From Gelatoporia subvermispora B (lineage: Eukaryota > Basidiomycota > Agaricomycetes > Polyporales > Gelatoporiaceae): 64,000 bases of DNA. A model generated the notes under the pieces. The model searched no databases and was not told the origin of the DNA. It saw only the letters and a program-made list of their open reading frames with translations. The stretch lies in assembly GCA_000320605.2 (NCBI GenBank), contig KB445794.1:1998996-2062995 (forward strand). The letters are read 5' to 3'. Below, piece by piece: positions 48,577 through 59,960 of this stretch. Positions within the stretch are counted from its first letter, which is position 1, and the number at the start of each line of letters is the position of its first letter. The translations under genes were made by a program, and so were the position numbers.

Positions 48577-49200
48577 GTTGATACTGGGGGATAATCTATG
48601 GGGCTTTTTCTTGCCTAACGCGAGTCCTCCCTTTATATCAGCTTCCGCTATCTTGCGTTATCTGTGCGAGACGCTGGGTGCCAAATATACGAGTGAGTAT
48701 AGTTGGCCACATGCATGGACGTTCGCGTATAGGGATCACCGGTTCCGTATCACCACATTGTATTCTGTGAATAAAGTTAGGGTTCTGAGGAAGTTCAGGT
48801 GTCAGTAATGGTGTAGGAGGTGGTCGTAAACAGTCGCAAAAGGAGGAATACGGTTATATCTTCTTGACCGTTGTTCCTGGTATTGTGTAAGTTCCCATAC
48901 TAAGTGAATGAACTGTATTCAGATGTTTAAACGCCACTTACGCCAAACTTCCAACTTCGGTAAGCTGTGGCTTGTAGAATGCCAAAACGTAACTAACTTT
49001 ATGCGCTGGTATCCTGCATATGCCGAAAACGCACATTAAGGAGAAGCCCTTGAGCGAGTAAGTAGAGAACGTCGCTGCTATGTATCATGTCATCTGATAT
49101 GTGCTTCGCTTGGAAATCGAGAACGAGTGATATTGCTAATGGCGCGTGACACTAAGAGTGTATTCGGATGTTAAGATAGCGTTGTTCGTACCTGGCTGTC
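48577..49200. other. Region upstream of the MLKL-like gene
   Basis: About 620 bases ahead of the MLKL-like ATG, presumably its promoter. There is no frame with a motif on either strand. Confidence 0.35.
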
Positions 49201-51000
49201 CAATAGGGAACAGGACTTCCTTATCTTCTTCCCCGATACCAAGGATAGAGGCTGAGGGCCAAAAAGCAAACATCGGTGGAGTTTCCGACACCAAGCAGAA
49301 CATTGCAACATAGACGATATGTTAATATAGTTCTGTCGACATGTGTGCCCATCTGGATATTTGATTTGTGCCAAAGCCGAGCGTGTCCAGATAAAACCAG
49401 GTATGCGGTGCATTATCACTGTCTATTCCCGTATGATAACTACGCTGACCCAAAGCCGGGACTCTATCAACGCTCAACCCACACATGAACGGAAGCTAAT
49501 ACTCACTGAATGAATGCAGATAACTGGGGGTATTTCATATTCGCACTATGGACAGTCCTGAGGTTAGCTCCTTCCATAATGGTAGAATATCGCGTTGTGC
49601 TATGATTATAGCCTCTGTAGTGGAGTTGCATCTAGTTGGGACCCTCGCAAATGTCTCATTGAACCCTGATTGAACGATATCAGGAACCGCTCTCGGATCA
49701 CGGAAAATGATTCACGAACCACCATATGCATAATCAATCTTCTACAAAAGACGGTACGGTCAAATGATACGACGGCATATGGCGACAAAGAGATACACTG
49801 ACTCAGTACATCCCATAATGTCAAATGACTTGCCGATGGCGGCCAACCCTGATGCTTCCTGTATTGATGAGCCACGTGTGTCTCTGAATACCCCGAGGCC
49901 CTTTAATGCGGCTGCAATCGCAGAAGTTGCCTGAGAGTCACTAAGGTCACGGTCGATGATTTATACCGGGCCTGCATTGCTTCCGGACCCTGACCACGTG
50001 AGAAATCCAGTCCTTTTGCGTATACTGGCAGATCTATTTCCACGTCCCGGATACCACGCCATCCCGCGAATTGGGTTCAGCGAAGCAGGCGGCATTATCG
50101 CTCAAGCTCTTTGGATAGCTTCCTATGCATGTATATGGCTCCGCCGTGTGTTTTACAGCAACAGCGAATCACTTTCGATATTGCCTGCATGGCTGTGCAT
50201 CACCTGTTAGCTCTGAGAATTGGAAGCCACATACCTGTATTAGCTCCCCAAATCTAATAGGCCAGCTTCGGCCGCCGTTTGAGTGCTGCTTCGACGTTGC
50301 GCAGGACCATAGTAAGCTAGTGCAAAAACTATGGATTGTCACATCTGCATGCCAAGGCTGATAACGTTAAGCAATACGTACAGAAGGAACCACACTCTGA
50401 GCACCGGTGAACTGGTGAATAGCGTCACGGATAGTCCAGGCCATCGCTACATATGCCAACCACGTCGACGATCGGCGCTCAGTAACCCCCCCGTCGAGTT
50501 TGCCTCGACTATTGGACGGATGAGGGGCCCGAATCATGCACATGATCCTAACGCGAACGGTAAACATATTCCAACCATGTGCCTTCGCAGATACAATTAC
50601 GCCACTCCTGCAGTGATGACTAAGTCATTAATCATGCTAAGATCAATAACCTCACCGGCATGGGCTGCATTGCAATACTGTAATTATTTACTCCATTTGA
50701 CAGATTATCACCGCTCAGTATCCTCGACACAATCCCTAGGCCGACCCAATGTTCATTCCGGGGCCCCAAGACATTGGTCCGAATTCTGCCGTCAAATCTT
50801 CGCCCCCGAGTTTCACATACGCATAGTTATCGTGAAGAGGGATCCTAAGCTGGGCAAGGCGGCGCAATCGCACTAGGAGACAATCCAGACACAGCAGTTC
50901 CTTTAAGTCCTTTTGGCCAGCGAATCTTCAGCTTGATTTCAAGGCCCTTTGTGTGCGAGAGCTCCAAATGGTGCGCAGCGCTTTCAGCAATCATGTCTAT
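49201..51000 (-). pseudogene. Unresolved coding-like segments, probably a decayed gene or genes
   Basis: Several minus-strand segments look protein-like but do not join into one frame. The clearest, 50927-50736, is 63 codons: FAGQKDLKELLCLDCLLVRL, then NYAYVKLGGEDLTAEFGPMS, with a stop. A second, about 50625-50367, includes RSSTWLAYVAMAWTIRDAIH and ends at a GTACGT donor. A third, near 49970-49800, reads SDSQATSAIAAALKGLGVFR. A fourth, near 49275-49192, reads FAFWPSASILGIGEEDKEVL, followed by FPIGQPG and a GTACGA donor. I recognise no family. The lack of a consistent splice path suggests decay, but I may have missed exons. The 181-codon plus-strand frame over the same DNA looks less protein-like. 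Confidence 0.3.
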
Positions 51001-51332
51001 GTAGAATAACTCAGCGCCGCAGTCTCTTTAGCATATCGATGCGGAACTCGGTGGACATGCCGGGCGGAGCATTGTGCATGAGCTAGCGGAATGCAACCGC
51101 AATGACCCTGGCTGTGATACTGAGAACAGCGACGGAGAACCTAGTGTGGCTGAGCGATGGGGCGGAATCCGGCGCGGTGCGCTGCTCTTTAGCGAGCATA
51201 ACAAGACTGGTATATTACTTGATGGTACTGAATAGAGCGTCGGAGACAGCCCTAAGTAGTCGGCAACGTCCCTTGTTCAATTCATTGACACCCTAACCGT
51301 TCCCAAGACCGATCAACCAATCTCAATTTATT

Positions 51333-51420
51333 GGCCGACTAGCTCAGTTGGTTAGAGCGTGGTACTAATATGACTTTCCGTGTTATGCCAAGGTCGTCAG
51401 TTCGATCCTGGCGTTGGCCA
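51333..51420 (+). tRNA. tRNA-Ile (anticodon AAU) with a 14-nt intron
   Basis: A full cloverleaf folds from 51333 to 51420: a 7-bp acceptor stem (GGCCGAC with GTTGGCC, one G-T pair), D stem GCTC/GAGC, anticodon stem TGGTA/TGCCA, T stem GTCAG/CTGGC with loop TTCGATC, and discriminator A. The anticodon AAT is at 51367-51369. A 14-base intron (51371-51384) sits after position 37, the standard place. The mature length is 74. The internal A box (TAGCTCAGTTGG) and B box (GTTCGATCC) are intact, and a Pol III terminator of five T follows at 51424-51428. Confidence 0.95.
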
Positions 51421-51423
51421 TAG

Positions 51424-51428
51424 TTTTT
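51424..51428 (+). terminator. Pol III oligo-T terminator of the tRNA gene
   Basis: A run of five T starts three bases after the tRNA end, the usual stop signal for RNA polymerase III. Confidence 0.8.
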
Positions 51429-51577
51429 CATTCACAGTATCCTTCGATGTGCACTTGGTTTTTAGCTCTCCGATTTGCTAATAGCTACTCGTGAACATCT
51501 GGTGCCATGACGGGAATTATGGGTCCGGATGCAGTGCCAGTTGCGGAGGGTAACGCACTACATAAATACACCTGTAT

Positions 51578-54439
51578 TCAACCTTTCCAGGCTGGCAACA
51601 CTTGCGCTGCTTCAGCACTGTTGATGGGCACCCTCCTTGCGCCCCCTTTCCCTGACGGTAGCTTCGAAGACACTACCTTTGGCTTCGTAGATGCAACAGC
51701 AGCAGCCTTCGCAGAACGTGCCGTCCTCGGCTTGATTCTGTCATCACGTGCGAGCTTCATACGGCTAGACGTCGACGCCGCAGGCCGCAGTGCGTTGTCT
51801 TCTTTGCGCATTACAAGCGGTCGAGTTTGCGGTAGTGCAGGAGCAGCTGCAACAGCCTTGTCCTTGCTGCGTGAGCCAGGGCGACCCGAGGTTTTGCGTG
51901 ATTCGACCGTCTTTGCTACTGGCTTCCTGTCGAACAGCGGGTTCTCGTCCTCGTCGTCCGACTCGGACACGCCGAGTTCCTCTGCGAGACTCCGTATAGG
52001 CGCTCCTGGACGGGCGGTCACTGCGTGCATGTCAGGCGCAGGGGTCGGGGACACGTCCAGCCCTTCATCCTCCTCGCTGAGCGCCGCTAGTCGGTCCGGT
52101 GGACTCTCGGGCGAATCTGCGAGCATGAGAATACGGCTGAGGGGGCTCGGTGTTGCGGGAGAGTACGCGTGCATCATGTGAGGTGCGCGGGTTTTTGCGC
52201 GAGGGAATGAGCGGGATGGTGTCCTGGGAGGTGCTGCCCCGAGGTTCGGGGCGCTTGCAGACGGTCCAAGGTCACCGCTCGGGCCTGTACTCAATGAGCT
52301 CCCGCTTCCATTGCTGAGCGCACTGTCTGACTGGGAACCTGTCATTCCCGTTGCTTGCGTTGAGCCGGATTCCGACCCTAGGTCGAGAGCAGGCAATGGA
52401 GGCATCAACGGGCCACCTTGTTGAGATGGAAGGGATGCGGCAGGCGACGGCGGTGGCAGCACAAAAGCGGATGGTAGAGTGGGTGGTTGTGGCTGTGCGG
52501 TGGATATGCTCGTCTTGAATGTGGGCATTTGGACAGGTTGAGAGGGTATGACCTCCGTCTCGAAGGATGGTATCACCTTGGGTTTGGTATTGGCCACAGG
52601 GACGACCCCAATGACGTATCCCGATGATCGGCGGGCAGCACGAGCCTTTCTCTCAGCTTTGGTCTTCTTGGGAGACTTACGCGGAGATCGGCGGGGTGGA
52701 GGATCCTCGGCAGCTGGCTCAGTGTGTTCTTGAGACGGAGCTAGGCCGGTGATGGGTGCAACTGGTACAGCTGGAGCATCGGATGAACCAGGTGTTGGTG
52801 GTAGGTCCGCTAGCATCATCTCGACTTGCCACGAGCGTTTCTCCTCCAAGAATTTGATGCGCTCCGCCTATAAATGTACCAGGGTCAGTGCGTCGATCAA
52901 CAAGCCAAAGACGACGGCGTACTTCTAGATGTGCCTTTTCCTTGCCCAATCGCACTGCAGCTTCTGTGAACTTCCTTCGTTCCTCTTCCAGTTCCTGGAA
53001 CCGCGCCTCCAGCCGTTTGCGCTCTTCGTCCTTCTCTGGGCTCGTCATGGCACCCACTGGGGAGTTTGCAGTATGACTCTTGAGCAGGCGCTCGTCCGCC
53101 GCGAAGCGGTCAAAGAGGTCTTGGGCCTTGGCCGCATATGTGGCCGAGTCCTTCTGAGCTTGTTCTGAAAAAGGTTCAGGGGTGAGTCGAGGCGGTAATA
53201 CGCGCGTAACCGTTCCCTACGCACCTAACTCCTTGCGAAGTGTCGCAATGACGGCTTGCAAACGCTCGAGCTCCGCAGCCTGAGCCTTGTGCTCCGTTGA
53301 GTTCGAAGCAGTGTTTGAAGCCTGCGGCGCAGTGGCAACTTCTAGAGCTTTAGATAGCTGGACTACGGATTCCTTGATGGACTTTAGCAGAGAGGACAAT
53401 TTCTCTTCCGCTGTTTCAACCGGCGTCGAAGGGAAGAGGCTCGTGCTCATGATCAGTGGTGGCTGCTAGTCCGTAAACCTACTAAAACGTATCTCAAACG
53501 AAAAAAGACGCGCCTCTTCCAAGTCACCCGTTGATACGGCACATCGCCCAGTATGAGCCACGCCCTGCATGTCATTTGCCGTGGACAAGATCAACCCTCT
53601 GAACCTTCTGTTCTGGTCGAACAGTTCCTTCCTCGCCTGCTCCGTCTGTGCCAGCCCAACCTCGAGGAAATGCTCACCCTTTCCTCTCAGTTGCACGTCG
53701 CTCGCCTCGACCACCTCCAGATTCGTGCATGTCATGCCAGCGCCCGTTGAGCCGATTTTGAGCTGCCCGTCGGACAGTTTACTCCAGCGGTCCACCATGC
53801 GTTCTTTCTCCTTCTCGATGCGCTTGATCTCTGCGGCGTGTGCTGTACGGAGGGATTGCAGAGAGGTGCGGGTACGCTGAAGCTCCGCGGTGGTGTGTTT
53901 ATGTGCAGTCTCTGACGCTTGCAAGGATTTTGTCGTTGCGCTAGCGGGACAAATACATCAGGACATGGTGCAATACGTCTGAGACAGCGACATACGCCAG
54001 GCGAGACTTGTGGAGGTTCATCTCCCGTTCCGCATTTGCTGCCTTCTCCGTAGCTGTCCGATACATTGATAACATACGTTCATGGTCGTACGACAGGGTC
54101 CGGAGCTTGGTCGTCAGCTCTTCTGTGCGAGACATGTCATCCTGTTGCGTTTCCCTCTCTGTGTTATGTGCAGCTGACGACGGCTTGTACACTCACAACC
54201 CGCTGGCTAAGCATGCCGAGGAGACACTTTACAACTTTCTCTGTCTCATCCTTCCCGAGCCCTTCAAGTGACAAACCGGGGGTATACGTGAAGCCGTGGG
54301 CAACTAGTTGAGAGTTCACGTATTGCAAGCTGGATGTGCAGTTGTCGAAGTCCGATGATGTATCCACAGAAGGAGAACCGAGATCAGAGAATGAGACATC
54401 AAGGGCCCAATGCACAAGCTTCTTCGGCGTCGCAGTCAT
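51578..54439 (-). CDS. ADIP/SSX2IP/Msd1-like coiled-coil protein
   Basis: Homologue of the afadin- and alpha-actinin-binding family (SSX2IP; fission yeast Msd1), which anchors microtubules at spindle poles or centrosomes. About 850 residues. The N-terminus (KKLVHWALDVSFSDLG, then SSLQYVNSQLVAHGFTYTPG) and the next exon (SRTEELTTKLRTLSYDHERM, then NAEREMNLHKSRLA) match the family's conserved core and join by a phase-0 intron (GTTGTGAGT..CAACAG). Further coiled coils follow (LQASETAHKHTTAELQRTRT; ERKRLEARFQELEEERRKFT). The 3' exon (51578-52849) is long and disordered. It carries a basic PRRSPRKSPKKTKAERKARA patch and many SP sites, fitting cell-cycle phosphorylation. Start: the ATG at 54439 (MTATPKKLVHWAL) is closest to the conserved region; 54499 is an in-frame alternative. 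Confidence 0.8.
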
Positions 54440-54499
54440 CGTTTGGGCATCACCAGATTCTGTTTCTGAGTTGGTTGAGAGTCGCCCTCGTCTGGTCAC

Positions 54500-56258
54500 A
54501 GAGATTAAACGGCAGGATCAGAGGTCTCTTCAGTATTGAGGGCCGTTTGAAGCTGTAAGGCACGGCATGGGCGATCCACGCGTGGATGGTTGAGACGCGA
54601 CGCGATCACGTGACCATCCCGGAGGCAAAGCTGCTTGAGGGCAGGTTTCAGTCAACTTCGACCACGCGGTTGGCAAGACCTGCTCAGTGCTCATCCATGC
54701 CGGCATCTTTCGCTGTATTGCTATCTAAGACGTCTTGCAATTCAATTTTACGGCGCCGTGTTTCTCTGAATGATATGTCGAATAATACAAGCTGATGGGA
54801 TCCAGCAGAACTAGTTCTGAGATCTGCCTGCCACCTGGGTGAATGTGCTCAAGCGTGCTTTCCTCGAGTACACCGTCAGGTTCCACACCAATTTCGCCAT
54901 CTTCGCGACTAGTCCGCAGTTATCGTGATACCCAATCTGCCTCACGTTGTAGATGACATCGACTGTCTGATTCCTTGTTGGACGGATCCGTTCTCTGCAT
55001 CAACAGATATGCACAGAGTCTAGCGGCAGGTGCGTCAAATCTCAGTCTCATTCTCGGAACGCCGCCAAAGGAGGATACTGACAACATTGATAGTGGTGTA
55101 CTTCTTGCACGAACATCTCATTTCCGCAACGTGGCAAGGTCCATGGACTATATATGTGCCCCACCGCCTACACGAACTACGTCGATTGAGTACTCCGCGT
55201 GCTTGCAGAGTGGAGTTGGTTCAGAGCTCAATGATGCTGGCGGACTCAGATATTTGCTACGTATGTGGAGCCTATCCGGTTGTCCAGTCCTCATCACGTT
55301 CATGTGCAAATGTTATAGTACTGAGATCCCCAGACTACAGCAACATCTGTTGCGGTGGCAAGTGTATAGTGAAGACGTCTCCTGTGAAGGCACTGTTGGC
55401 GGCAGGTACGCTACTAATCTGAGACCATTGACCATGCAATGACGGTCGGTTTGGTACTCGCAGGATAACCATGCATGCCAACATACTAATTGTACGTTTT
55501 GCCATATCTTCGATTTGTCCCGCACTCACCGGAGCGCCCCAACATCAGGGCTGGACTCGGACACATCTACTGGCACATGCAACGCTCCGAAGTTGGCACA
55601 AATCGACCAGCAACATAAATGACTTCAGCGTTCACGCTCACGCTGACGTTCCGCTCGGCCGTGGCGATTTGCCACGCCATCCAGACGGGCGCACGATGGT
55701 TCAGAGATCATCCGTGTATGGCTGGGCTGCCGTCCTGGTGGCTCAGCATGCCTCCTGTTTCTGACATGTTCTGGCCCGCACGACTGCTACTTGTCCTGCT
55801 TCGATCGCAGCAATGGGGGAAATTGAGTGCACAGAAGGTTCAACGCACCGAGGAGGCATCTTATTGACGAACGTGTTCCCGAGGTCGCGTTTCATCCGAA
55901 GCATATTCGTAGTCGATCCACTATGCGCCATGGAACCTACGCAATGTTCTCCAATGCGATGGATGCTGTCCGGGTCCCCCCGTGTGCCCGGCGTGAGGTA
56001 TTGCCCGATCAGATCTGGCGCTATACCTGTGGCGGAGCGGCAGCCGGCAGGACATTATTAGACGCCCGTGCCTTACCCAATTTCGCGTATGGCTGTCAAT
56101 CGTGCGCAGGTGCGCAGCGCCTTCGCCGAACCTGTGCACAGCCCGCAGCAATTCTCGGCACGTATATCTCTGCGTAGCCATCCCCAACCGTACCTCGTTC
56201 TTCATCACTCCCCCCTTCATCCCCGCCGCCAGGTCTCAAGTTCAGACCCACAATCACT
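54500..56258. other. Gene-poor stretch before the DUF7330-like cluster
   Basis: About 1.75 kb with no supported gene. Frames of up to 155 codons (54975-55442, plus) have no motif and conflict with equally long frames in other phases. The C/T-rich DNA from about 56170 is probably the promoter and leader of the first DUF7330-like gene. Confidence 0.35.
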
Positions 56259-57598
56259 ATGATCATCAATCAAGAAGGCGAACACAAGCTGGACTCTCCA
56301 TCCAGCTCTCGGTCGGGTCCTCGAAAAGGCAGCCCAGTGGTCCCGCCCATCATAGTCAACCAAGCTGTAGGTGTCCCAGTCATCCGCCTAGTTCACTTAC
56401 TGACATCTGGATTGTAGATGATTGACACGGATTCTGTTCCCCCTCCTCCCTACTCAAGCATCCACTCAAGCAACCGGGACGCACCACTACCACCACTTCC
56501 TTCTACTTCCGCAGCCGCACCTGGACTGCATATGCCTGTCCCGGACACTGCGCCGTTCACTCGATTTTCGCCGTTCCAGCCCCTATCGGCGCAACATGTC
56601 AATCACATCTGCCTATTCTCAAAACATAACTCCATTTCGGGTTAGTTTTCAATACGCATCCCTTCATCTAGGCACTCGCTCATGTCATTATCCTCTTCAG
56701 GCACATATTACGTCGATCCTGTAGTCCCAGAAGTGACCCCAACGTTGAGCAAGAGCGATCGCATGCAGCGGGATGCAGCGCGAGCACATCACAAGAATGC
56801 AAAACGCGCTTTTGGGTCATGGGACGTTGGTCATGATTCAAAACGCAGTTGCGGCAAGCGGAAGCCGCAAGAGATCAACGCATCCTTCCGGACACGCCAC
56901 GGAGCTGTCACACTGGATGTCGCAGTCGTCGGCACCGAATCCGGTTCGCCCTTCATCAGCAAGGACGAGAAGATACCTACGCGCGTGATGGCGTCTAGCA
57001 GAGAGGGACGCGTCAATGTCAATTTGGTGCGTTGCTCCGTCCTAGTGGTGCAAGACTGCAGACTGATGATGGGCTTTGTGCTGTGCAGTTCGAGATACAC
57101 CCGGGCAGATGCGTCGACCTGGACGTAACAACACGGCATGGCGCGATCACCGTCTTTCTCCCAGCGACGTTTAACGGCCCCATCGCCTTCCGGACACGGC
57201 GCGGCCGCGAGGGGATCACGTTCCTCCCCGAGATGGCGCGGCGCACGTCCATTGTGCGTGCCTCCGATTCGGAGGTGCTTGTCGTCCTAACCAAATCGGA
57301 CTCGGAGCATGAGCCTGCTTCGACCTCGCACGTGCAGTTCCAGCGCACCGCCGGTGATGACTGCGCGCTGATTGGCACACGCCACGGCAAGATCCTGGTC
57401 GGCATCAGCGGCGTTGACCGGCTCGATACTACGGTCGCTCCGCCAAGTCTATTGCAGAAGCTGGGAGGGCTCATTGAGTCGAAGGTCAACACTTTTTTGC
57501 AAACGCATGCCAAGGCTATCGAAGCCAAGATGCTCGGGATGCAAGACCGTACCTCCGTGTCTCGTGCCGTCGCGAGAGCACGAATGGCGATCTCCTAA
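56259..57598 (+). CDS. DUF7330-like beta-repeat protein, copy 1 (intact)
   Basis: Basidiomycete protein of unknown role, about 385 residues. The Pro/Ser-rich N-terminal part (SVPPPPYSSIHSSNRDAPLP) is followed by a domain in which strand pairs repeat around small-residue turns: ISGTYYVDPVVPEVTPTL, NASFRTRHGAVTLDVAVVGT, CVDLDVTTRHGAITVFLPAT, FNGPIAFRTRRGREGITFLP, and DDCALIGTRHGKILVGISGV. The recurring T-R-H-G-x-I/V core is like the HNG-repeat of DUF7330 (DUF4097-like) proteins. It has four exons with consistent phases: introns 56367-56417, 56641-56700 and 57027-57088. ATG at 56259 begins a 36-codon first exon. There is no signal peptide or membrane segment, so it is probably cytosolic. Copies 2 and 3 follow in tandem on the same strand. 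Confidence 0.7.
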
Positions 57599-58413
57599 TC
57601 ACTTCAACTGTCCGTTGCCCCTCGTATATGCCATTCTTCTCTCCGTGGGTCATCTCGTATCGTGAGATCACGATCTGCGTCTTGTCTGTTCTATACTTGT
57701 ACCGCGCAGCATCTGTAACACTATTGCACCCTTTCTTGTGCATTTTCTCTATTGTTCTAGTTTCTATCATCGCTTCCTGTAATAATGTACAACGCGTCAC
57801 TGTGCGTGGTGAGGACCCCGAACTATCCTTCGATTTCTTACAACCTGATCTCTGGCCTTCATCAGCATGTCCATGCCCAAGAATCTGTTCGATTTTCTCG
57901 GGTAGATGGGTTGTGCAGAGTGGCAGATGATAATACCGATGAGATAAGATCAAGATAAAATGCAGCCATTTGACTTCGCAGACCCTCGAATGTCAGAAGC
58001 GCATTTGTGATCGTGTTCTCAAATGCGAATGCAAATTTACACGAGTATCATATCCTTGACCTTCAGTATTTATTCACAGTCAACGCGCACTAGATATTCC
58101 CTGTTGACTTACGTCGATGCATGGAGTCCGACAAATCGGGTGAGATGTCATACCAGCAAGAAGTGGATATGAACGCTACCCGCGAGGTTTGCCGTCGGAC
58201 GCCGACACATAACATGAAGTGCATTGCAGTCGACGACGTAGGTTAATCATGCATCATCTCACGATGCTTTCACACCGTCCTGGATTGCTCTGACTCCGTC
58301 CTCTACGCCCTAAGTCTCTGCATCCTTGACTTGGACCAGGGGCCGAATCTCGTGCTGACGGGAACACGGTTCATACTTCCGATCTCATCTCACGTTTAAG
58401 TCGAAGCGCCTCA
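57599..58413. other. Spacer between DUF7330-like copies 1 and 2
   Basis: About 815 bases. The opening ATG of copy 2 is unclear. A frame from 58121 (MESDKSGEMSYQQEVDMNAT) could be its first exon, but I see no convincing splice to the body of the gene. The rest is AT-rich and featureless. Confidence 0.3.
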
Positions 58414-59468
58414 ATGACCTCGAGTGCGGTGCTCCAACCCGCGCCATTCACCAGATTTTTGCCCTCACCATCTTCCAGTGCGGAGCAACATGTAAACCAC
58501 ATTTCCCTGTTCTCGAAATACGACCCAATTTCAGGTAACGGTTCAGACGTCGCAACTAGTAGCGCTGTCTGGTACTCAATACCACTGGCTGCAGGAGCAT
58601 ACTCGATCGATCCCACAAGCCTGACGGTGACACCGACCTCATACAGTCCCGGTGGCACAGCGTTGTAAGCTCTTCGGGCATATCGAAAACATTCGAAACG
58701 GGCGTTTGACTTCACCACCCTCGCTATACCAAAATCAGGTATGGATAACTACGGCGAGCGAAAATCACGAGACATCAACGCCTCGTTCATCACGCGGATG
58801 GGAGATATTACTTTGGATATTGCGGTGGCCAGTACTATGTCTGAAGAACAGGCAAGGATCTCTAGAGCGGAGAGAGTACCTGTACGCGTATCAGTGCTGA
58901 CCAAACTTGGGGATATAAAGTTCAACCTGGTATGCCGCCCCGCTATTTCGAGTGTCTGTTGTTACTAGATGGCCCTGTATAACTGTGTAGCTTGAAGCCT
59001 CTCCGGATAGATGCGTCGACCTGGTACATACATATTCTGAGCGACATCGTTGTCTTCCTACCACCGACCTTCGATGGCGCTCTCGCTTTCCATTCACATC
59101 TCGGACGTGAGAAGATCGCGATGCTGCCCGAATTGGAGAAGCGCGCGTCCATTGTGCGGTCACTCGGGAACGAGATGCTGGCCATCGTGTCCAGTCCGTA
59201 TGCACAGCCGGAGCCTGCCAGAGTACTACGATCGCAGTTTCAGTTCGCACCCGGAGATGATTGCGCGATGATTGGTACGCGGTATGGGAAGATCACTGTA
59301 GGAATCAGCGGATTCGATCATTTGGAGTCGAAGTCCACCCTATCCAGCTTCCTCGCAAGACTGGGTGGGCTCATCGGAGTGAAAGGGAGCAAGACGGACG
59401 AAGCGAGAAAGTCCAGCTCTGACGGAGTTGAAGTAGACACCAGATCCCCTCAGGCTGACGAGGGGTGA
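58414..59468 (+). pseudogene. DUF7330-like beta-repeat protein, copy 2 (broken)
   Basis: It aligns with copies 1 and 3 over the body of the protein, with introns in the same places (donors after DPISG and after KFNL). It has FTRFLPSPSSSAEQHVNHIS, SRDINASFITRMGDITLDIA, and FLPPTFDGALAFHSHLGREK, then LPELEKRASIVRSLGNEMLA. Two defects are seen. First, an in-frame TAA at 58666-58668, where copy 3 has a Glu codon in the aligned block (TSYSPGGTAL, stop, ALRAYRKHSKRAF). Second, a 2-base deficit just after CGTCGACCTGG near 59024, so the frame of the fourth exon no longer matches that of the third. The segment from CTGG to the FLP codons is 40 bases here and 42 in both sister copies. Not restored here. 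Confidence 0.7.
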
Positions 59469-59960
59469 TTTCAATTCGAAAATAACCACAGTACCACGCT
59501 AGTTCTGTGATATCCCTGGGTTCATCGTGCACTCATTTGATACCGTTCTTTTGTGTACATCCAATTCCATGCCTATTCTAGTATATTATACCACATCGAC
59601 ATGCCCATATGTCGTGATTTTCAAGTTCTCAACACAGGGTCTGCTTATCTACATGCATCGCATAGATACATCCTTACTGGACTCATGTATGGTGTAGTGT
59701 CGGGGCCAAAGATGGTAGTGCCACGTTCTTGAAGACGGCGCTTTTCCGAAGCCGCCTGGGATTACAATGATACTGTGATAGGAGTTGACTATCTATCCTT
59801 CCCCACGCTGCAGCGTAGAATCTTCGTACTTCCTTGTACGGGAGGCTTCACGGCCTAGTCAGGAACCTCATCGTTGCTAATCTCGACTTACCTTTGCACG
59901 GTCTGCTCGGGTCTTGTTGTCATCAAACTCAACAAGGGCGTGACTCCACCCAATTTCGCC
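59469..59960. other. Spacer between DUF7330-like copies 2 and 3
   Basis: About 490 bases with no frame of note; presumably 3' flank of copy 2 and promoter of copy 3. Confidence 0.35.

Noticed and set aside
50331..50876. 181-codon plus-strand frame
   Set aside because: It lies over minus-strand segments that look more protein-like; no motif or hydrophobic pattern.
54975..55442. 155-codon plus-strand frame
   Set aside because: Competes with a 130-codon frame in another phase over the same DNA; no motif.
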